The notes under the pieces were generated by a model. The model was not told where the DNA came from. It searched no databases and was given only the letters and a program-made list of their open reading frames with translations. Below, piece after piece: positions 11,211-23,343 of a stretch of DNA of 64,000 bases. A program made the translations under genes and the position numbers. Origin of the DNA: Leucosporidium creatinivorum (lineage: Eukaryota > Basidiomycota > Microbotryomycetes > Leucosporidiales > Leucosporidiaceae); contig BCKL01000002.1 in assembly GCA_001600635.1 (NCBI GenBank), positions 1,596,266 to 1,660,265 of the forward strand, read 5' to 3'. The stretch's first letter is position 1. The number at the start of each line of letters is the position of its first letter.

Positions 11211-12070
11211 AGACGCTGATGAAGTGGTAGAGGAGCTTGTTGCCAATGCGTTCTGTGAGGTAGAAGACGTACGGGTCCGAGACGGCAAGCTTGTAGCTTA
11301 TGCCATTGAGGGTGATGCCGAGCTCCTTGTACCATGCGCAACCGGACTGGTGAAGACCGTACAAGGCCTTCTTGATGCGTAGAACTTCGATCTCAAGCTT
11401 GGGGCGCTCGGCAACGATGACGGCGGGGATGGTCATGTAGATATTGTCGCGGTCAAGCTTGCCGTGGAGGTAGGCCTTGTCGATGTCCGTCGGCTCCATG
11501 AGGTATCCGTTCTCGAGCGAGAAGGCGATGAGGGTGCAAAGCGAGGGGAACTTGAGGACTGGCGAGAAGGTCTCGGTGAAGTCGAGTCCCTCACGTTAAC
11601 CGTCTCCCATGGCGACCAGGCAGACCTTGTTCTCCTTGAGCGTGCCGTCAATGTTGAACTTCTGGGAGAGGACGAGCTTGGAGTTGAGGATGGTAGCGCC
11701 CTCTGGGACAGCCGACCTTGGGACGGCGTCGAAGATGTCGTGCTTGGTGTCGAGCTCGTCGTACTCCTTCAGCATGCCCGTCGTCCAGCTTAGTCCGTCG
11801 ACGCCCTCGAGAGCCCGCTTGATGTTTTTGGGGCAGGCGGAGGGGATGGAGAAGGTCTCGCCGTTGCCTGCAAAGACGTCGCCGAGACTGGCGATGAAGG
11901 CCTTGACCTCGTCGGGGTCGTTGGTGGCAGCGCTAGTGGGGATGCCACCTCCGGCGCTTGTCCCCCCCGCCAAAGTACAGCGGGTTCTCCGAGGATTCTT
12001 TGTCGAGAGGCTCGTCTACCTTGGTGCTGTCTAGAGCTATGCGGGGTGCAGCCTTGAAATCTCAACATGC

Positions 12071-12640
12071 ACCAAATCAGCTGAATCTTGTTTTGTAGTC
12101 TTGTAGAGCATCAAAGATACCCTAGGGGACCTTCCCTACCCTCCTACAGGGCTTTGAAATTCCGAAATTTGGCTCATTTCTGAAATGGCCGTGACCCTGA
12201 ACCCCGACCCCGCACCCCGTCGAGGTGCACCCCGAAGCTCGGGGTCGACCCCGTCGGCGTTGCCCCTGCACACCTCTAGTGCTGTCCTCGCTCAATGTTG
12301 TTGTAGAGCTGTCTGTCAAAGCCTGAGGTTGACTGCTTCAGACTAGCTCCTTACAGACATGCAACAACTAGTCAAACTCACCTGAGGTCAACTGCTTCAG
12401 ACTAGCTGAAGAGAGACCCATGTGAGCGCCCGGCCTTGCGTCTTAACCCCCAGAGACTCGCCTCCCTCACTTCCGCCAAATCACTCCGTACTCCTCCTAG
12501 ATGATACCCAGTGGGAGTAAACCCTCTTGAGCGAGTACATGGCCGAGAGGGACAAGCAAAAGACGAGGAGAGAGGGCCGACACTCGAAGGTGCGCCGAAG
12601 AGGAATTGAACCGAAGGGAGATGAACTCGAGGAAGACATC
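12071..12640. other. Gene-free stretch with C-rich and short repeats
   Basis: No gene is seen. At about 12,195-12,265 there is a cluster of ACCCCG-type motifs that can also pair with ggggtcg nearby. A sequence of about 25 bases (tgaggt..actgcttcagactagct) occurs near 12,325 and again near 12,383. Both features look like transposon-edge debris. Confidence 0.4.
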
Positions 12641-12739
12641 CTGCTGGTGTACATGATGAGGTAGACGATGAGGTAGATGATGATGATGAACTGGTGGTAG
12701 AACTCGTGGTAGATGCCGATCATGAGGTAGTAGTCGGCC

Positions 12740-12880
12740 GTCTCAACAAAGTACATCCCCACAAAAGAGATCTCAGATCGCCAACATCCTCACCAAGGCG
12801 CTGCCTCGACCCGCATTTGAGAAGCATCGAGCAGCGCTTGGCCTCGCTAGTCCCCCAGTGGGACTACGGGGGGGGGGGGT
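12740..12880 (+). mobile_element. Second copia RNase H tail, decayed
   Basis: The DNA near 12,745-12,880 closely follows that at 330-450, with the same NILTKALP-type ending, the cccccagtgggacta string and then a G run. It is a second, more decayed plus-strand copy of a copia polyprotein end. The sequence from about 12,880 may be the start of its 3' LTR. Broken fossil. Confidence 0.7.
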
Positions 12881-13270
12881 GTTGAGCAAGATGCTTAGGT
12901 CACCACTTCCAATTCATCATCAGCTTCAGCATCACCCTCTCTGTCCCTTCCTTTCGACCTCCGTTCGAGTCCGACCGCGGGAACCTCTCATCCTCCTCAC
13001 CTTTCGCTCTGCACACTCTCCCATTGCTTCACCAAATCAGCGGAGTGTCTATCAGTCACTACTCCAACTTTGTTACCGCAAGGAGGAGTTTTGGGATGGG
13101 AGCCCCTATCGGACTGAGGCGGATTTTAAGTCCCCGGCGTGGGCACTCACCTGGCTCTCTCTTCAGACTCTGTCTGATCAAGTACATTGCCAGGGGAGTT
13201 TGTGTAGCTAGTCTTTGATGCATTAGAGACTCTGTCTGATCGAGTACATCGCCAGTCCTCTGCAACATCT
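12881..13270 (+). repeat. Possible copia LTR remnant with internal repeat
   Basis: The segment follows the copia 3' end and G run directly and starts TGTTGAGC, as an LTR might. Within it the unit gactctgtctgatc.agtac occurs twice, near 13,166 and 13,229. No second LTR is visible in the window, so its limits are uncertain. Confidence 0.4.
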
Positions 13271-13492
13271 GTGCACCGAGCTGGAAAATTCGGATGCTCT
13301 AAGCCAGACCTTTCTCGGTTGAGACTCGAGAGCTCAAGCGCGCTTTGACAAGCTCACAACTTTGCCTCTCTTGCCCCCGCAGCACATGAGAGTGACATTC
13401 ACTTCCATTGCCCCCCCCACGGCATGAGCGTCAGCCCTTTTTCTCCGTCTGCCTATCCATCCACATCCACGCCACGGCCCGCTAGACCCTCT

Positions 13493-16018
13493 CTAAATCA
13501 TCTTCCTCCCATCCCACAATCCCAGTCCTCCTCCTTTCCGGCCCCCTCTTTTACTCCTCAACTGCACCGCCAACCACACTACAAACAGCAGCACCCCGCC
13601 AACCCAGACCAAGATGGAGGTGCCCTTCTTGGCGTGGGTTGAGACGTCGTCGAGCGTTGAGCTGAGGGATTTGAGAAGCGAGAGCGACTCGGAGGTCCGA
13701 GAGGTGAGGGTCGCGAAGGAGGCGGTGTGGGCCGACTTTTGCGTGTTCGGACGAGAGGGTCAGCGTCTCGGTGCTCGGCGGTCGTCCCACCTCATCTCGG
13801 CGAGGGAGGAGGAAAGCAGCTAAGGACTCACATTACTCCCCTCCAACTTCTTTTCAAAGCTCTGCAACTCGACCATCAACCGATCTTGGAGCTGGAGGAG
13901 GTGGGTGAACGTCTCCTTGTCGTCCTTGACTTGCGAGGCCGCAGGCGAAGGGAGCTTCACGGCGAGCTCGGTGAGGCGGACTTCAATGTGCGCGAGTTGG
14001 GCGGCGAGCCTGTTGATCATCAACAAGGACGAGGTTAGCGGTGACTCGCGCCGACTCGAGGCGAGGGGTCGAACTCACTTCGCCTCGCTCAATCCTCCCG
14101 CTCCTCCTCCTACCCCTCCAGCAGGACTCGTCGCCGCGCTTGCACCACCCTCCACCCCACCCTTGGCCATAGCGTTGGCATTATGCAGCGGCCGGACCAA
14201 CCGACTCAAGTAGTCGACCTTGCGCGAAAGCGAGTCGATCGCTTCGAACATCTTGGCTTGGGAGAGGAAGATCTCGTGCGCTAGGGTGGTGGACTGTGCG
14301 TGCGAGTGAGCAAGGGAGGAGGCGAGGAGGAGGAGGACAGGGGAGAGGAGAGGTCAGTGAGAGAAGGAGGACGAGGAAGAGAGAGACGAGACGAACAGCT
14401 TCCTCCGAAGTCCCCTCGAGAGGCTCGGCTTGTTTGACCTCGGGCGCGTCGTCCGAGCCGTCCGTCGCGGTGGTCTCTCCCTGTTACAGTAGAACGGAGA
14501 TCAGCGTTCAGCCTCACTTCGCCCGAGCAAGAGAAGACAAGATCACCTCCTTGATGACCTCGAACACGTCCATCTGCCCATCGCCGAGCCGTCAGCAAGC
14601 CCCTCCCGAGCCACACAATCGCTCCGCAGACTCACAGCATACACATCAATCGTATCGGGCTCAGTGTAGGCGCTAGCGAGTCCCGAGATGCCGACGTAAT
14701 TGCCGGGCGCGAGCCTGAGGCCAGGGAGATGGAAGCAGTTGTGCGCATAGTCGCGGCCCGCTTTGGCGAGGGTCGTGTGCGGGGAGAGGTCCAGGTCGAC
14801 CTGTAGTTTGAGTGAGGGTCAGCGAGGGAGTGAGGGACAGCGAGGGAAGGAGGGAGACAGGGAGAAGGGAGAGAGAGAGACGAACCCGGATCGTGTGGTT
14901 CACGTAAGAGATGCGAGCCCAGAGGAGTCCATTGGCGTTGCGGAAGGCGGCTGTTCGAATCGTCCCAGCGTCAATTTTGCTCTCCGACTCCTTCAAGCCC
15001 TCCTGAAACCTCGGCTCACCCTCACACTCCCCAATCGCCTTATCCAAGTAGCCCGCCTCATCATCAATCTTCAACTCCCTCCCCTCGGGCTCCAACCACT
15101 TGCCCCCACTCCCATCATCCAGTACACCACTGACCACTCCCCCACCCGCTCCCAATCCATGATGCGCATCACTCTGCGCCGAAGGGTCCCAATTCCTGCG
15201 ATCCGAGCGCGCGTACAGAGGCTGCGTCGGGGAGGTATCGAAGATGACGCCGAGGCCGTCGAAGGAGGTTTGGTAGCCGAAGAGGGAGACTTGTGGGTCG
15301 GTGGGGTCTCTAGGGAGAGCGGGGGAGGGAGGAGGGGGAGGAGCGACCGAGGCGCCTTTGGCCGAGGTGATGGTGATGGGCCCGGGGTTGCCGGTCTGTT
15401 TGAGGGTCAATCGTTAACTATAACTTCTGTACGAGAGCAAGAGAGACAGAAACGCACCTTAGCGTACCAAAACGCCAACCCTCTGCCTCCCTTATGCAAC
15501 CGCTTCTGCGTGCCATCCTCCATCGTATCCCCCAACCCAATGATTGGCGGACCATGCACCCTAAACGCAACTTCTACCATCCATTCTGCCGCTTCCAAGG
15601 GCTTCGTGGAGAAGACGGCGCCGTGAGCGAGTGGAGTGGGCTGTCGAAAGGGAGGGTCAGATCAGCGGTGCTCTTTTGAGAGAGAAGAGGTTACAGAGAC
15701 TGACGGGTACTAGTCGGAGGAAATCGTGTACTCCTGGAAGAGCTTGTCTGTTGTAGCAGAGTAGAGCAGCAATTAGCGAGCTGCTGAGAGCTGAAAGAGA
15801 GCTGAGAGAGCGACGCACGCGTGTCCTGATACTCCAAACCCTTGCACTTTACCGGCAGGAGTGAGACCGCGGAAGGACAAATCTGCATTATAATGCGCCG
15901 GTGGAGGAGTGAAATCGGGTACAGTCGAAGAAGAAGTGGACGAGGCGACATCCTCGGCGAGAGTTGAATGGGCGGCGAGGAGCAACGCTGCTGCTGGTAA
16001 TAACAGCGAGGACACCAT
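13493..16018 (-). CDS. L-type lectin cargo receptor (ERGIC-53/Emp47-like)
   Basis: The product is a type I membrane protein of roughly 500 residues. It has a signal peptide (MVSSLLLPAAALLLAAHS), a luminal legume-type lectin domain, coiled-coil segments and one C-terminal transmembrane helix (SILVWVGGVLLFVVWLAV). Lectin-domain marks are GAVFSTKP, VEVAFRVHGPP, GRGLAFWYAK, FDGLGVIFD and GNYVGISGLAS. Family members carry glycoproteins from the ER to the Golgi. The short cytosolic tail ends in a basic/glycine stretch without a clear KKxx signal, which is unusual. About eight introns of 50-100 nt interrupt it. Introns 1 and 2 use GTAAAG and GTCAGT donors and keep the frame. Its 3' end faces the transposon region. 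Confidence 0.85.
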
Positions 16019-16368
16019 GAGAGCAGCTGTAGGTTGTATGGTTAGCTCTGTAGGAGATCTGTAAGACTACAGGACTGTACTGACGAGTCGAGCTGGTTGA
16101 GGACCAAGAGCAACCCGTGAAGCCATCGCTCAACTCGCCCCCTTGAGCCCCGACCTCGACTTGCCCCTTTGAGCTTCTGTTACAGAATCAAATCTGCTTG
16201 CTTTGACTGCTCTGCTCTGCTCTGCTCCAGCCAAGCTGAGCCCAGCCTTCCTCTCGTGCTCCAACTCGGCACCGCACCTGGCGCTCGACCTCCTCGCGGA
16301 GCACAAGCCTCCGTCTCGTCTCTGCTGGCTTGCTTCCCTCTCGCCTGCTGGTTGACTGAGCGTATGAG

Positions 16369-17693
16369 ATGGGAGTGTTCCTGCATGGCAAGTGGATCAC
16401 CGCAGGAGTGGTCTTTGTCGCTGCTGGCATCGCTGTGTAAGTCCTCTCCTCCCTTCGCGCTTGCTCCGTTGTCCGGAAGCAGCGAGAACGGCTGTCAGAA
16501 GGTGCGACCTCTCCCACTCGACGAGTTGTGTAGCTCTCCCTCTGACCCTGCTTCCTCACAGCAGCAGCAGCAGCAGAGGCGTTCGTGTTCAATCTCCAGC
16601 TCGGCGCCGAGCTGACTGCGCTCGCCCCTCTCTCACACTAGCTTCATGTTCTCCTTCTACATCTGGATCCTCGCGCACCACGTCGCCTTCCCCACCGTCC
16701 TCACAGAGGTGGTAGCCGTCTTCTCCATGCTCTTCTGGTTCGCTTGGGCCGTGCAGAGCTTGGCCACTTGCCATTCGGTGAGCTCTCTCCCTCAGCGCTC
16801 AGCTCGGGGAGGGTTTAGAGGGGACTAGCTGATGGGAGTTGAGCTTTGCAGATCCACCAAAAGTCGAAGCAGCTTTCATTTGGTCGGTGGTCGATCATGG
16901 GACTTGTTAGCATGTGAGTTCCAAAGACAACCGAAGCATCGCCCGAAGCTGACCTTTGAGCGCCGAACTTGCAGATCCTTCGACATGCTCTACTTTGGCA
17001 TGATGATCAACTACAGCGGCTTCGAGTTCAAGAGGATGTGGTCAGTCGTCTTCTCTCCTTCGATCTGAGGTCATGTATTGACGCCTCTCTTATCGCAGCG
17101 CCGTCGACCATTCGCAGAGAAAGCGGGACGAACGGAGCTCGAGCTACATGTGCAGTCATCGAGCGGGCGTCAGTGAGTGACTTGTACTCCACTAGAATCG
17201 CTCCTCACTGCTGACCACTTTTGGGTCACACTACAGTCGGCCTAGCGGTCATGATCTTCCTCACGGCGCTCTATCGCCTCTTCTGCCTCCTCGTCGTATG
17301 GCATTGGGATGTCCGGGTTAGTCGCTTCCTCCTCTCGCTTCATAACACAGCTCATCTTTCGCTCTGACACAGTGGAACCAAACCCAAGCCACCGCCAACA
17401 ACTCGCCCGCCGCCGCCGCCGAAGCGGAGGGAGGAGCAAAGACGAAGGCTCAGAGCTTGCCGAAACGACGCCCTCGGCCTCGAGGTCGACCAAAAGTTTC
17501 GCTGGATCATGATGAGGAGGCTCGGCTAGTCCCTACTGCACCGAACGGGCTGCAGGAGCACGAGTCTGATACCTCGGCCTCAGATTCGGACTTGGATTCG
17601 CTCGACTCGGCTTCCTTACACTCTTCCCACTCCTCGCCTTCCTCTTCGGATGATAAGCTACATCCACATCGTAAATCTCGTGATCGCCTGTAA
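16369..17693 (+). CDS. Four-helix membrane protein, MARVEL-like
   Basis: Six introns separate exons that encode a protein of about 270 residues. Helix one lies at the N-terminus (WITAGVVFVAAGIAV), helix two is FSFYIWILAHHV, helix three is EVVAVFSMLFWFAWAV and helix four is GLAVMIFLTALYRLFCLLVVW. This layout, with the AVQSLATCHS segment after helix three, resembles fungal MARVEL proteins, which sit in the plasma membrane or vesicles. The C-terminal tail is cytosolic, basic and then Ser/Asp-rich, a likely phosphorylation region. The ATG at 16,369 is used because it leads directly into helix one. An out-of-frame ATG lies five bases upstream. It is divergent from the lectin gene, with 350 bp between them. 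Confidence 0.7.
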
Positions 17694-18025
17694 CAATCGC
17701 TCCCTTGACTTGACGCCACACATGGCCCTTCGCACGCCTCCCTGAGCATCGCCGAGGTCGTCTCTGCGCGTTTCGCTTCTTCAGCCACCTGAGCTCTTCT
17801 CACGGGCTTTGATCTTCCTTGCTGGGCTCTGACTAGAATCGACCGCGGCGCGGCAGCTCGGTGCGCCCCACTCCGACTGATGAGATTCCGGCCCTCAGCG
17901 CTTCGAGGCCTCCGGACCAACAGGTTCCGCTGGTCGCGCTGACCCCGCGTTGAATCGCTTCTTGGGGGTTGACTTCCTGCGCTCACCTCGACGACTTTAC
18001 ATTCACACTAGACTACAGCAAGAAC
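17694..18025. other. Intergenic region, putative promoter
   Basis: No gene is seen between the MARVEL-like gene and the monooxygenase. The region must hold the terminator of the first and the promoter of the second. No TATA box is obvious. Confidence 0.4.
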
Positions 18026-20839
18026 ATGGTCAGCTTCACCATCAACAGCGACACGGGCGCTCCCAACGGCGTCTCGTCCTCCCCCTTCCACTTGGAGGAC
18101 TACCCCATCGACGATGCCTCGCGCAACCTCAAGATTGCCATGAGTGTGTTGATTCGCCTCTTAGTAATATACCTCTGCTAACGTACTCTATCACACTACA
18201 GTCGGCGCCGGTTTCGCGGGAATCATCGCCGGCATCCGGATTGACCAGAAGCTCAAGAACGTCGACCTGGCGATTTATGAGAAGAACTCGTCTGTTGGTG
18301 GGACTTGGTGAGTACTCTTCGAGTATGCCCCTGCTCCCTCGAAACTGTAGCTGATTAGCGTCCCTCAACAGGCTCGAGAACAGGTGACTCTCCCACTCGC
18401 TTCGATCCCGGAAGACGAGAGCCGAGATAGCTGACCTTGCCTCTCTCCTCTCTCTTGCGATCACTAGCTACCCTGGTCTCTGCTGTACGTTCTCACTCGC
18501 TCGTGCTCCATCGCCTTACCCAAGCTGACCTGTCACCCCTCTCCCTCCCCTGCAGGCGACATCCGTTCGTTTCTCTCTCCACCCCCACTTCATCTAGGCG
18601 GCGAAATCTGACCTCCCAATCCTCCCACACACAGCCGCCCACTGCTACAGCCTCACCTTCGAGCCCAACGTACGTCCATCATCCTCTCGCCTTCACACCC
18701 CTCGGCGAACTAACTCCTCATCCTCTCAAACAGCCCAACTGGTCCTCCTTCTACGCCCCCGGCTCCGAGATCCTCGAGTACCTCCGCTCCGTCTCGCAAA
18801 AGTACAAGCTCGACCGCTTCATCCGGTACCGCTACACCCTCACTCGCGCCGATTGGGACGAGGCCTCGGGCCAGTGGACTTTGAGCTTTGATTTGACTAA
18901 TGAGCACGGGGAGAAGGTAGGAGAGAAGACCGAGACGGCGGATGTCGTTATTCAGGGTGAGTTTTGGTGTGTTTTCTGAGCGATGGAGAGCACTGGCTGA
19001 TCCTCAGCGTCGTTCGACTAGGCATGGGAGGACTCTCGCGCTGGAACTGGCCCGATATCAAGGGTATCCACGATTACAAGGTGCGCTCAGCTTTCTAGAC
19101 GTCTCTAGTATGCCTGCTCACCCCTCTACACCTCTACAGGGCAACAAGATCCACTCGGCCGCCTACCCCGGCACCGCCGAGGATCAAGCAGGCAAGACCG
19201 TCGCCGTCATCGGCTCTGTACGTCTCATCTCCTTCTCCCTCCTTCTCCTCCTTTCTAACCCCTCCGTCACAACAGGGCTCCTCCTCTATCCAAATTGTTC
19301 CCTCCCTCCAGCCCTTCGCCGCCCGCGTCGACAACTACGTCCGCGGCTCCACCTGGATTGCCAGCCCTTTCGCTTCCACCGAGTTGATCAAGCGTCGTCC
19401 GGATGGACTCAACTACAAGTTTACGGACGAGGAGAAGAAGGCGTTTGCGGCGGACCCGGAGGCGTACAAGAAGTTTAGGCATGGGATGGAGTCGGAGGTG
19501 GGTCGTCTTTGGTTGCGATGAGGTGGATGGAAGGCGCTGACGCAGTTTCGGTTCAACAGCTCAACGGAGTCCACGGCTGCACCATGAAGGGCAGTGACTT
19601 GCAGAAGGGAGCCGTCCAGGCCTTCACCGAGCTCAGTAGGCTTGCTTCCATCTTCTCGTCTTTCGAGCTCGGGCTGACCTGTTCTTTCGCCATCTCACAG
19701 TGCAGCAGAAGCTCGCCTCCAAGCCCGAGATTGCCAAGACGCTCATCCCCGGCTTCCCCGTCGCCTGCCGCAGGTGAGTCTTCTCGTCCAGTCCTCACTT
19801 TGGGCACCGAGCTGACTTTACCTCCTCCTCCACTCGCAGGCTGACTCCCGGACCCGGCTACCTCGAGGCGCTCGTTGAACCCAACGTCGACTTTATCAGT
19901 AACGGCATCAAGAGGATCACGGAGACAGGAATCGAGGACAACGAGGGCGTGCACCGCGAGTACGATACCATCGTTTGCGCTACTGGTGAGTTTGAAATGC
20001 CGCCGTGCTTTTCGAGAGCTCTTTGCTGAACTCAGATGTATGAATGGAACAGGCTTCGACACCTCCTACCGCCCTCGCATCCCCATCAGTGAGCTCTCAT
20101 CGCCTCCTCCCCTTCCTCGCTCCTCGCTAACCTCCCCTCTCCCTCACCACAGTCGGCCGCAACGGCACCAACGTGCAAGACCTGTGGTCCGACATCCCCA
20201 CTCACTACATGTCGCTCTCGATTGGCCCCTCCTTCCCCAACTACTTCATCGTCAACGGGCCCAACTCGTCGCTCGGCTCTGGCTCGCTCCTCGTCCTCTT
20301 CGAGAGGGAGGTGGATTACATTGTCGAAGCGATTGCCAAGATGCAGAGGGAGAATGTCAAGGCGATGAGTGTCAAGCAGGAGGCGGTGGACGATTTCATG
20401 GAGTATATTGAGGTGTACTTTAGGAAGACGGTCTACTCGGAGAAGTGCAGGTCGTGGTACAAGAAGGGACTGGAGACTGGGTATGTGTCCCCTCTCTCTC
20501 TCTCCTCTCGTTCTCTCACTTCTCCCTTCCCTCCCTCTTCTCATACTGACCTCCTCCGCTCCTCTCCTCTCTCCCCTCCCTCCCTCATCTCACCTCGGCC
20601 CTGGCTTGGCCCCCTCCCTCAACAGCCCCGTCGTAGCCCTCTGGCCCGGCTCCTGCCTTCACGCCATCACGGCGCTCAAGAACCCCCGCTGGGAGGACTA
20701 CGACTACACTTCTTCCTCTGCGCAATCCAACCGGTTCGCCTGGCTTGGGTCGGGGTGGACGAGGGCCGAGATGGATCCCAAGGGGGATAGGGCTTTCTAT
20801 TTGAATGAGGTGGATGTTCCGGCGACTCCTCAGGAGTAG
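18026..20839 (+). CDS. Flavin monooxygenase, Baeyer-Villiger type
   Basis: The enzyme of about 600 residues should use FAD and NADPH to insert oxygen into ketones or related substrates. The first Rossmann fold shows GAGFAGIIAG and GGTW. The second is VAVIGSGSSS. Between them YKGNKIHSAAYPG matches the Baeyer-Villiger fingerprint (F/Y-K-G-x3-H-S/T-x2-W/Y). The late ATG motif is IVCATGFDTSYRP. About ten short introns break the gene. The ATG at 18,026 gives a start about 35 residues before the first fold, which is normal. Its natural substrate cannot be told from sequence, and no biosynthetic cluster surrounds it. Confidence 0.9.
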
Positions 20840-21444
20840 TAGAGCGTGGTAGAGTGGTGTAGAGAAGCTTTTGTTATGGTTGTAAGTTTCTATTGTTCGT
20901 GGTTCTTATTCCAGCTCCGAGGAGAAAGCCGAGCGAGAGGAGAAGCGAGCTTCGGCCAACGAGTAGACGACTCGAACGAGGTCTCAAGAGCTACAGACAG
21001 AAGTGCAGCAGGCGTAGGCAGCCGCCGCCGGGTTCCCGCCGCTCACTCGCCTCTCTACCGGACGCCCACTTGAGCGGAACAGCAAGAGCCGAGCCCAGCG
21101 AGCAGCCTCGGCGAAAAGCTTCCTGACGGACTTGAAGGGCTAGAGAAGTTCCAGTGGCGAACCAGAGCTAGCACGCGGTCATTGTCCAGGGCCTCGTCGG
21201 CGGGCGTGCTGTTGGCTCTTCTCCCCCCGCTCAAGCCAACTCGGCGCTCGACGCTCACTTCGGCGCAGCTTGACCTCGGCACAGAGCCCTAATCGCGCCT
21301 CTTCGTCCAGCTCAGCATCATCACCTCTCCACAGCCTCATCTCTCAGCTCTCAGCACTTTCTTGCTTCCTCCTCGACCCTCAACAGGTACAGCCTTCAAA
21401 TCGTCGTTGCAATCGCCCTCCTTCTTCGAGCAGAGCATCAAGCT
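20840..21444. other. Intergenic region between convergent genes
   Basis: Six hundred bases separate the ends of the monooxygenase and proteasome genes. I see no coding or RNA gene, only GC-rich unique sequence. Confidence 0.4.
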
Positions 21445-23007
21445 TCACTCGTCCGTCTCCATCGCCTCTCCCCCCGCCGCTCCCGCCGCAGGGGCATCAC
21501 CCGCCGCCGGTGCAGCAGCCGCCGCCGCCTCACCCGCCACCCCCGTACTCGCCGCCTGTCCCGCCAACGTCGGCGCACCATCCTCCACCCCGAGGACCTC
21601 CTTCGGGTCCATCGCATCCAAATACCTCTGCAGATCCTCGCCCTCGACAATCCTAAACTTCTGGAACCCTTGTCCTGCTTGACTGCCCACGGGGGCTGGC
21701 GCATCCGTCGCGGTGGGGCCGGGGGCGGGGGCGGGGGCATCAGAGGAGGAAGACGAGGAAGGGGAAGTGAGGCCGACGATCCCGATGCTCGTGTTTAGAG
21801 GGGTGAGCTCCTTGTCTTGTTGGAGCGTGTCGCGGAGGGCGTGCAGGCCGTGCTTGATTAGGGTGGGGAGGTCGCCTGTTGCGCGAGCCGAGCCGAGCCG
21901 AGCCGAGCGAGCGAGCGAGGGGAGCGAGGGAGATGAGATCCAATGGGAGGGGAGGGAGTTGGGCGAGAAGAGTGGAGAAATGAAGGGAGGGAGGGAGAGA
22001 GAGAGTAGGAGAGGGTCAGTCAGCTCTAGCACCGAGAGCCAAAAGAAGAGAGAGCGTACAATCGGGGAACTCGTCGTAGTGGGCCTCGAGGTACGTCTTG
22101 GCCGACTGACTACGAGCACCAATGGACATGGCATAGTACTCGAAGCAGTTGCCCGAGGGGCTGAACTCGTACAAATGGGGGCCTTTCTCCTGTTTGAAGG
22201 CGAGCGCCAGCGCAGCGAGCCGAGTGTTAGCGGGGCGCGGGGGAGCCAGAGACGGAGCGAGGAGGAGGAGGAGAGAGAACACACATCGTAGCCCGCGACC
22301 AAGAAGCCGACTCCATAAGGTCTCCGTCCGTAGTGCTGGGTGTTGACCTGGGCCTCTGATTTGGTGTCATCCAGGTGGTCAGCTCTTGCTTCGCAGCGGG
22401 TAGGGAGGAGAGCGGAGACGAAGCAGCTCACTATCAGCAATGGCGTTGACGATGCGGTTGACGGGCAGAGGGCGGTTGTAGAGCATGCGGGAGGACATGG
22501 CTTGGGTGCGCATAAAGTTGCTATTGTATCGTCGTTGGGCGTCGTCAGCTTGAGTCGGGAACTGAGAGGGAGAGCGCCAGGAGAGAGAGCGCAGAGCTAC
22601 GTACGACAAGACACGAGCATCCGAAGTGAGACCGGCGATGGCGATACCAATGTGGTCGTCGATGCGAATCAACTTCTTCTGGTACGAAGCGAGCTCGCCG
22701 GTGGAGCGCTGTTGGAAGTGAGAGAAGCGGGAGGTGAGGTGAGCTGACGCGTCGCCTAGTCGGGCTGCAACTGGAGAGAGCGAGGAGATACTCACCTTGA
22801 GAGCGAGGAGGAGGACGTGAGTCTTACTCCTCAATCCTACAGAAGCTGAACCTTGCTTGACTGCTTCGAGGGCATACTCGACCTGTTGCAAGTGAGTTAG
22901 TGAGTGGGAGCTGCAACTCAAGGAGCAAGCAAGCAGAGACTAACCTGGTGCAGACGACCTGCAGGGGAGAAAGTGGTATTGTCCGAATCGTACGAATTGC
23001 GGTGCAT
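21445..23007 (-). CDS. PRE5: 20S proteasome subunit alpha-6
   Basis: This is the alpha-6 ring subunit of the 20S proteasome (human PSMA1, yeast Pre5), which gates and supports the proteolytic chamber. The start [18 protein letters not shown] and the alpha-subunit signature [14 protein letters not shown] are clear. [15 protein letters not shown] and [16 protein letters not shown] follow as in orthologues. The C-terminal extension is long and rich in Ala and Pro before an acidic end (METDE); such tails vary in this subunit. Six or seven short introns are present, and one holds a GAGCC repeat near 21,890-21,910. It is transcribed convergently with the monooxygenase and divergently from NIP7. Confidence 0.93.
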
Positions 23008-23343
23008 CCTTGTAAGAACTCTACTGAGCGAGTGAGAGGAGAGGTGAAAGAGACGACGAGACGAGACGAGAGAGGGTGACGACGCTGAGGTCGGTAGGAG
23101 AGAGCTCTGTAGGTAGAGCTGCGTGTGCAGGCTGATAGAGCTGTGTGACTGAGTCCTGTAGTTGAGAGCGACGAGCTGTAAGACGGTAGAGACGAGACGA
23201 CGAGGTTATAGTGAGAGTTCAAGAGTCGACTTGGCTCAAGACGCTTCTCCCTCCTCCCCCTTCGCAACCAAACTCCAGTGAGCTCGGCCCTCGGCGTTCG
23301 TAGGGCTCAGAGCTACAGCTAATCTATTATGTAGTACAGAACC
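23008..23343. promoter_or_regulatory. Shared promoter region of PRE5 and NIP7
   Basis: The two housekeeping genes start 336 bp apart on opposite strands, so this is a bidirectional promoter region. It is rich in GAGAC/GAGAG repeats, with no obvious TATA box. Confidence 0.5.

Larger units (their letters stand above)
940..12070 (-). mobile_element. Ty1/copia element split by a Ty3 insertion
   Basis: The right part (11,207-12,070) encodes the upstream half of a copia reverse transcriptase, including the KAYLHGKL and KALYGLHQSG motifs. The left part (940-1,622) encodes the rest of that domain followed by RNase H with the AFADASWGDDK motif. The two parts read in the same direction, and the host target falls in the YVD catalytic-site region of the reverse transcriptase, where the Ty3 element now sits. 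Only the RT/RNase H end of the polyprotein is recognisable; gag, protease and integrase are not seen. The element is broken, with the nested insertion plus several smaller breaks, and is older than the element inside it. Confidence 0.85.

Noticed and set aside
10639-11499. Continuous open frame joining copia reverse transcriptase to the Ty3 LTR on the minus strand
   Set aside because: It arises because the insertion happens to be in frame. The copia is broken and no evidence supports a fusion protein.
14763-15626. 287-codon plus-strand frame over the lectin gene
   Set aside because: The minus strand has spliced exons with clear lectin motifs and a signal peptide, so this frame is a shadow.
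21881-21920. GAGCC repeat as a possible CRISPR-like or centromeric array
   Set aside because: It is a simple microsatellite inside an intron of the proteasome gene, and this is a eukaryotic sequence.
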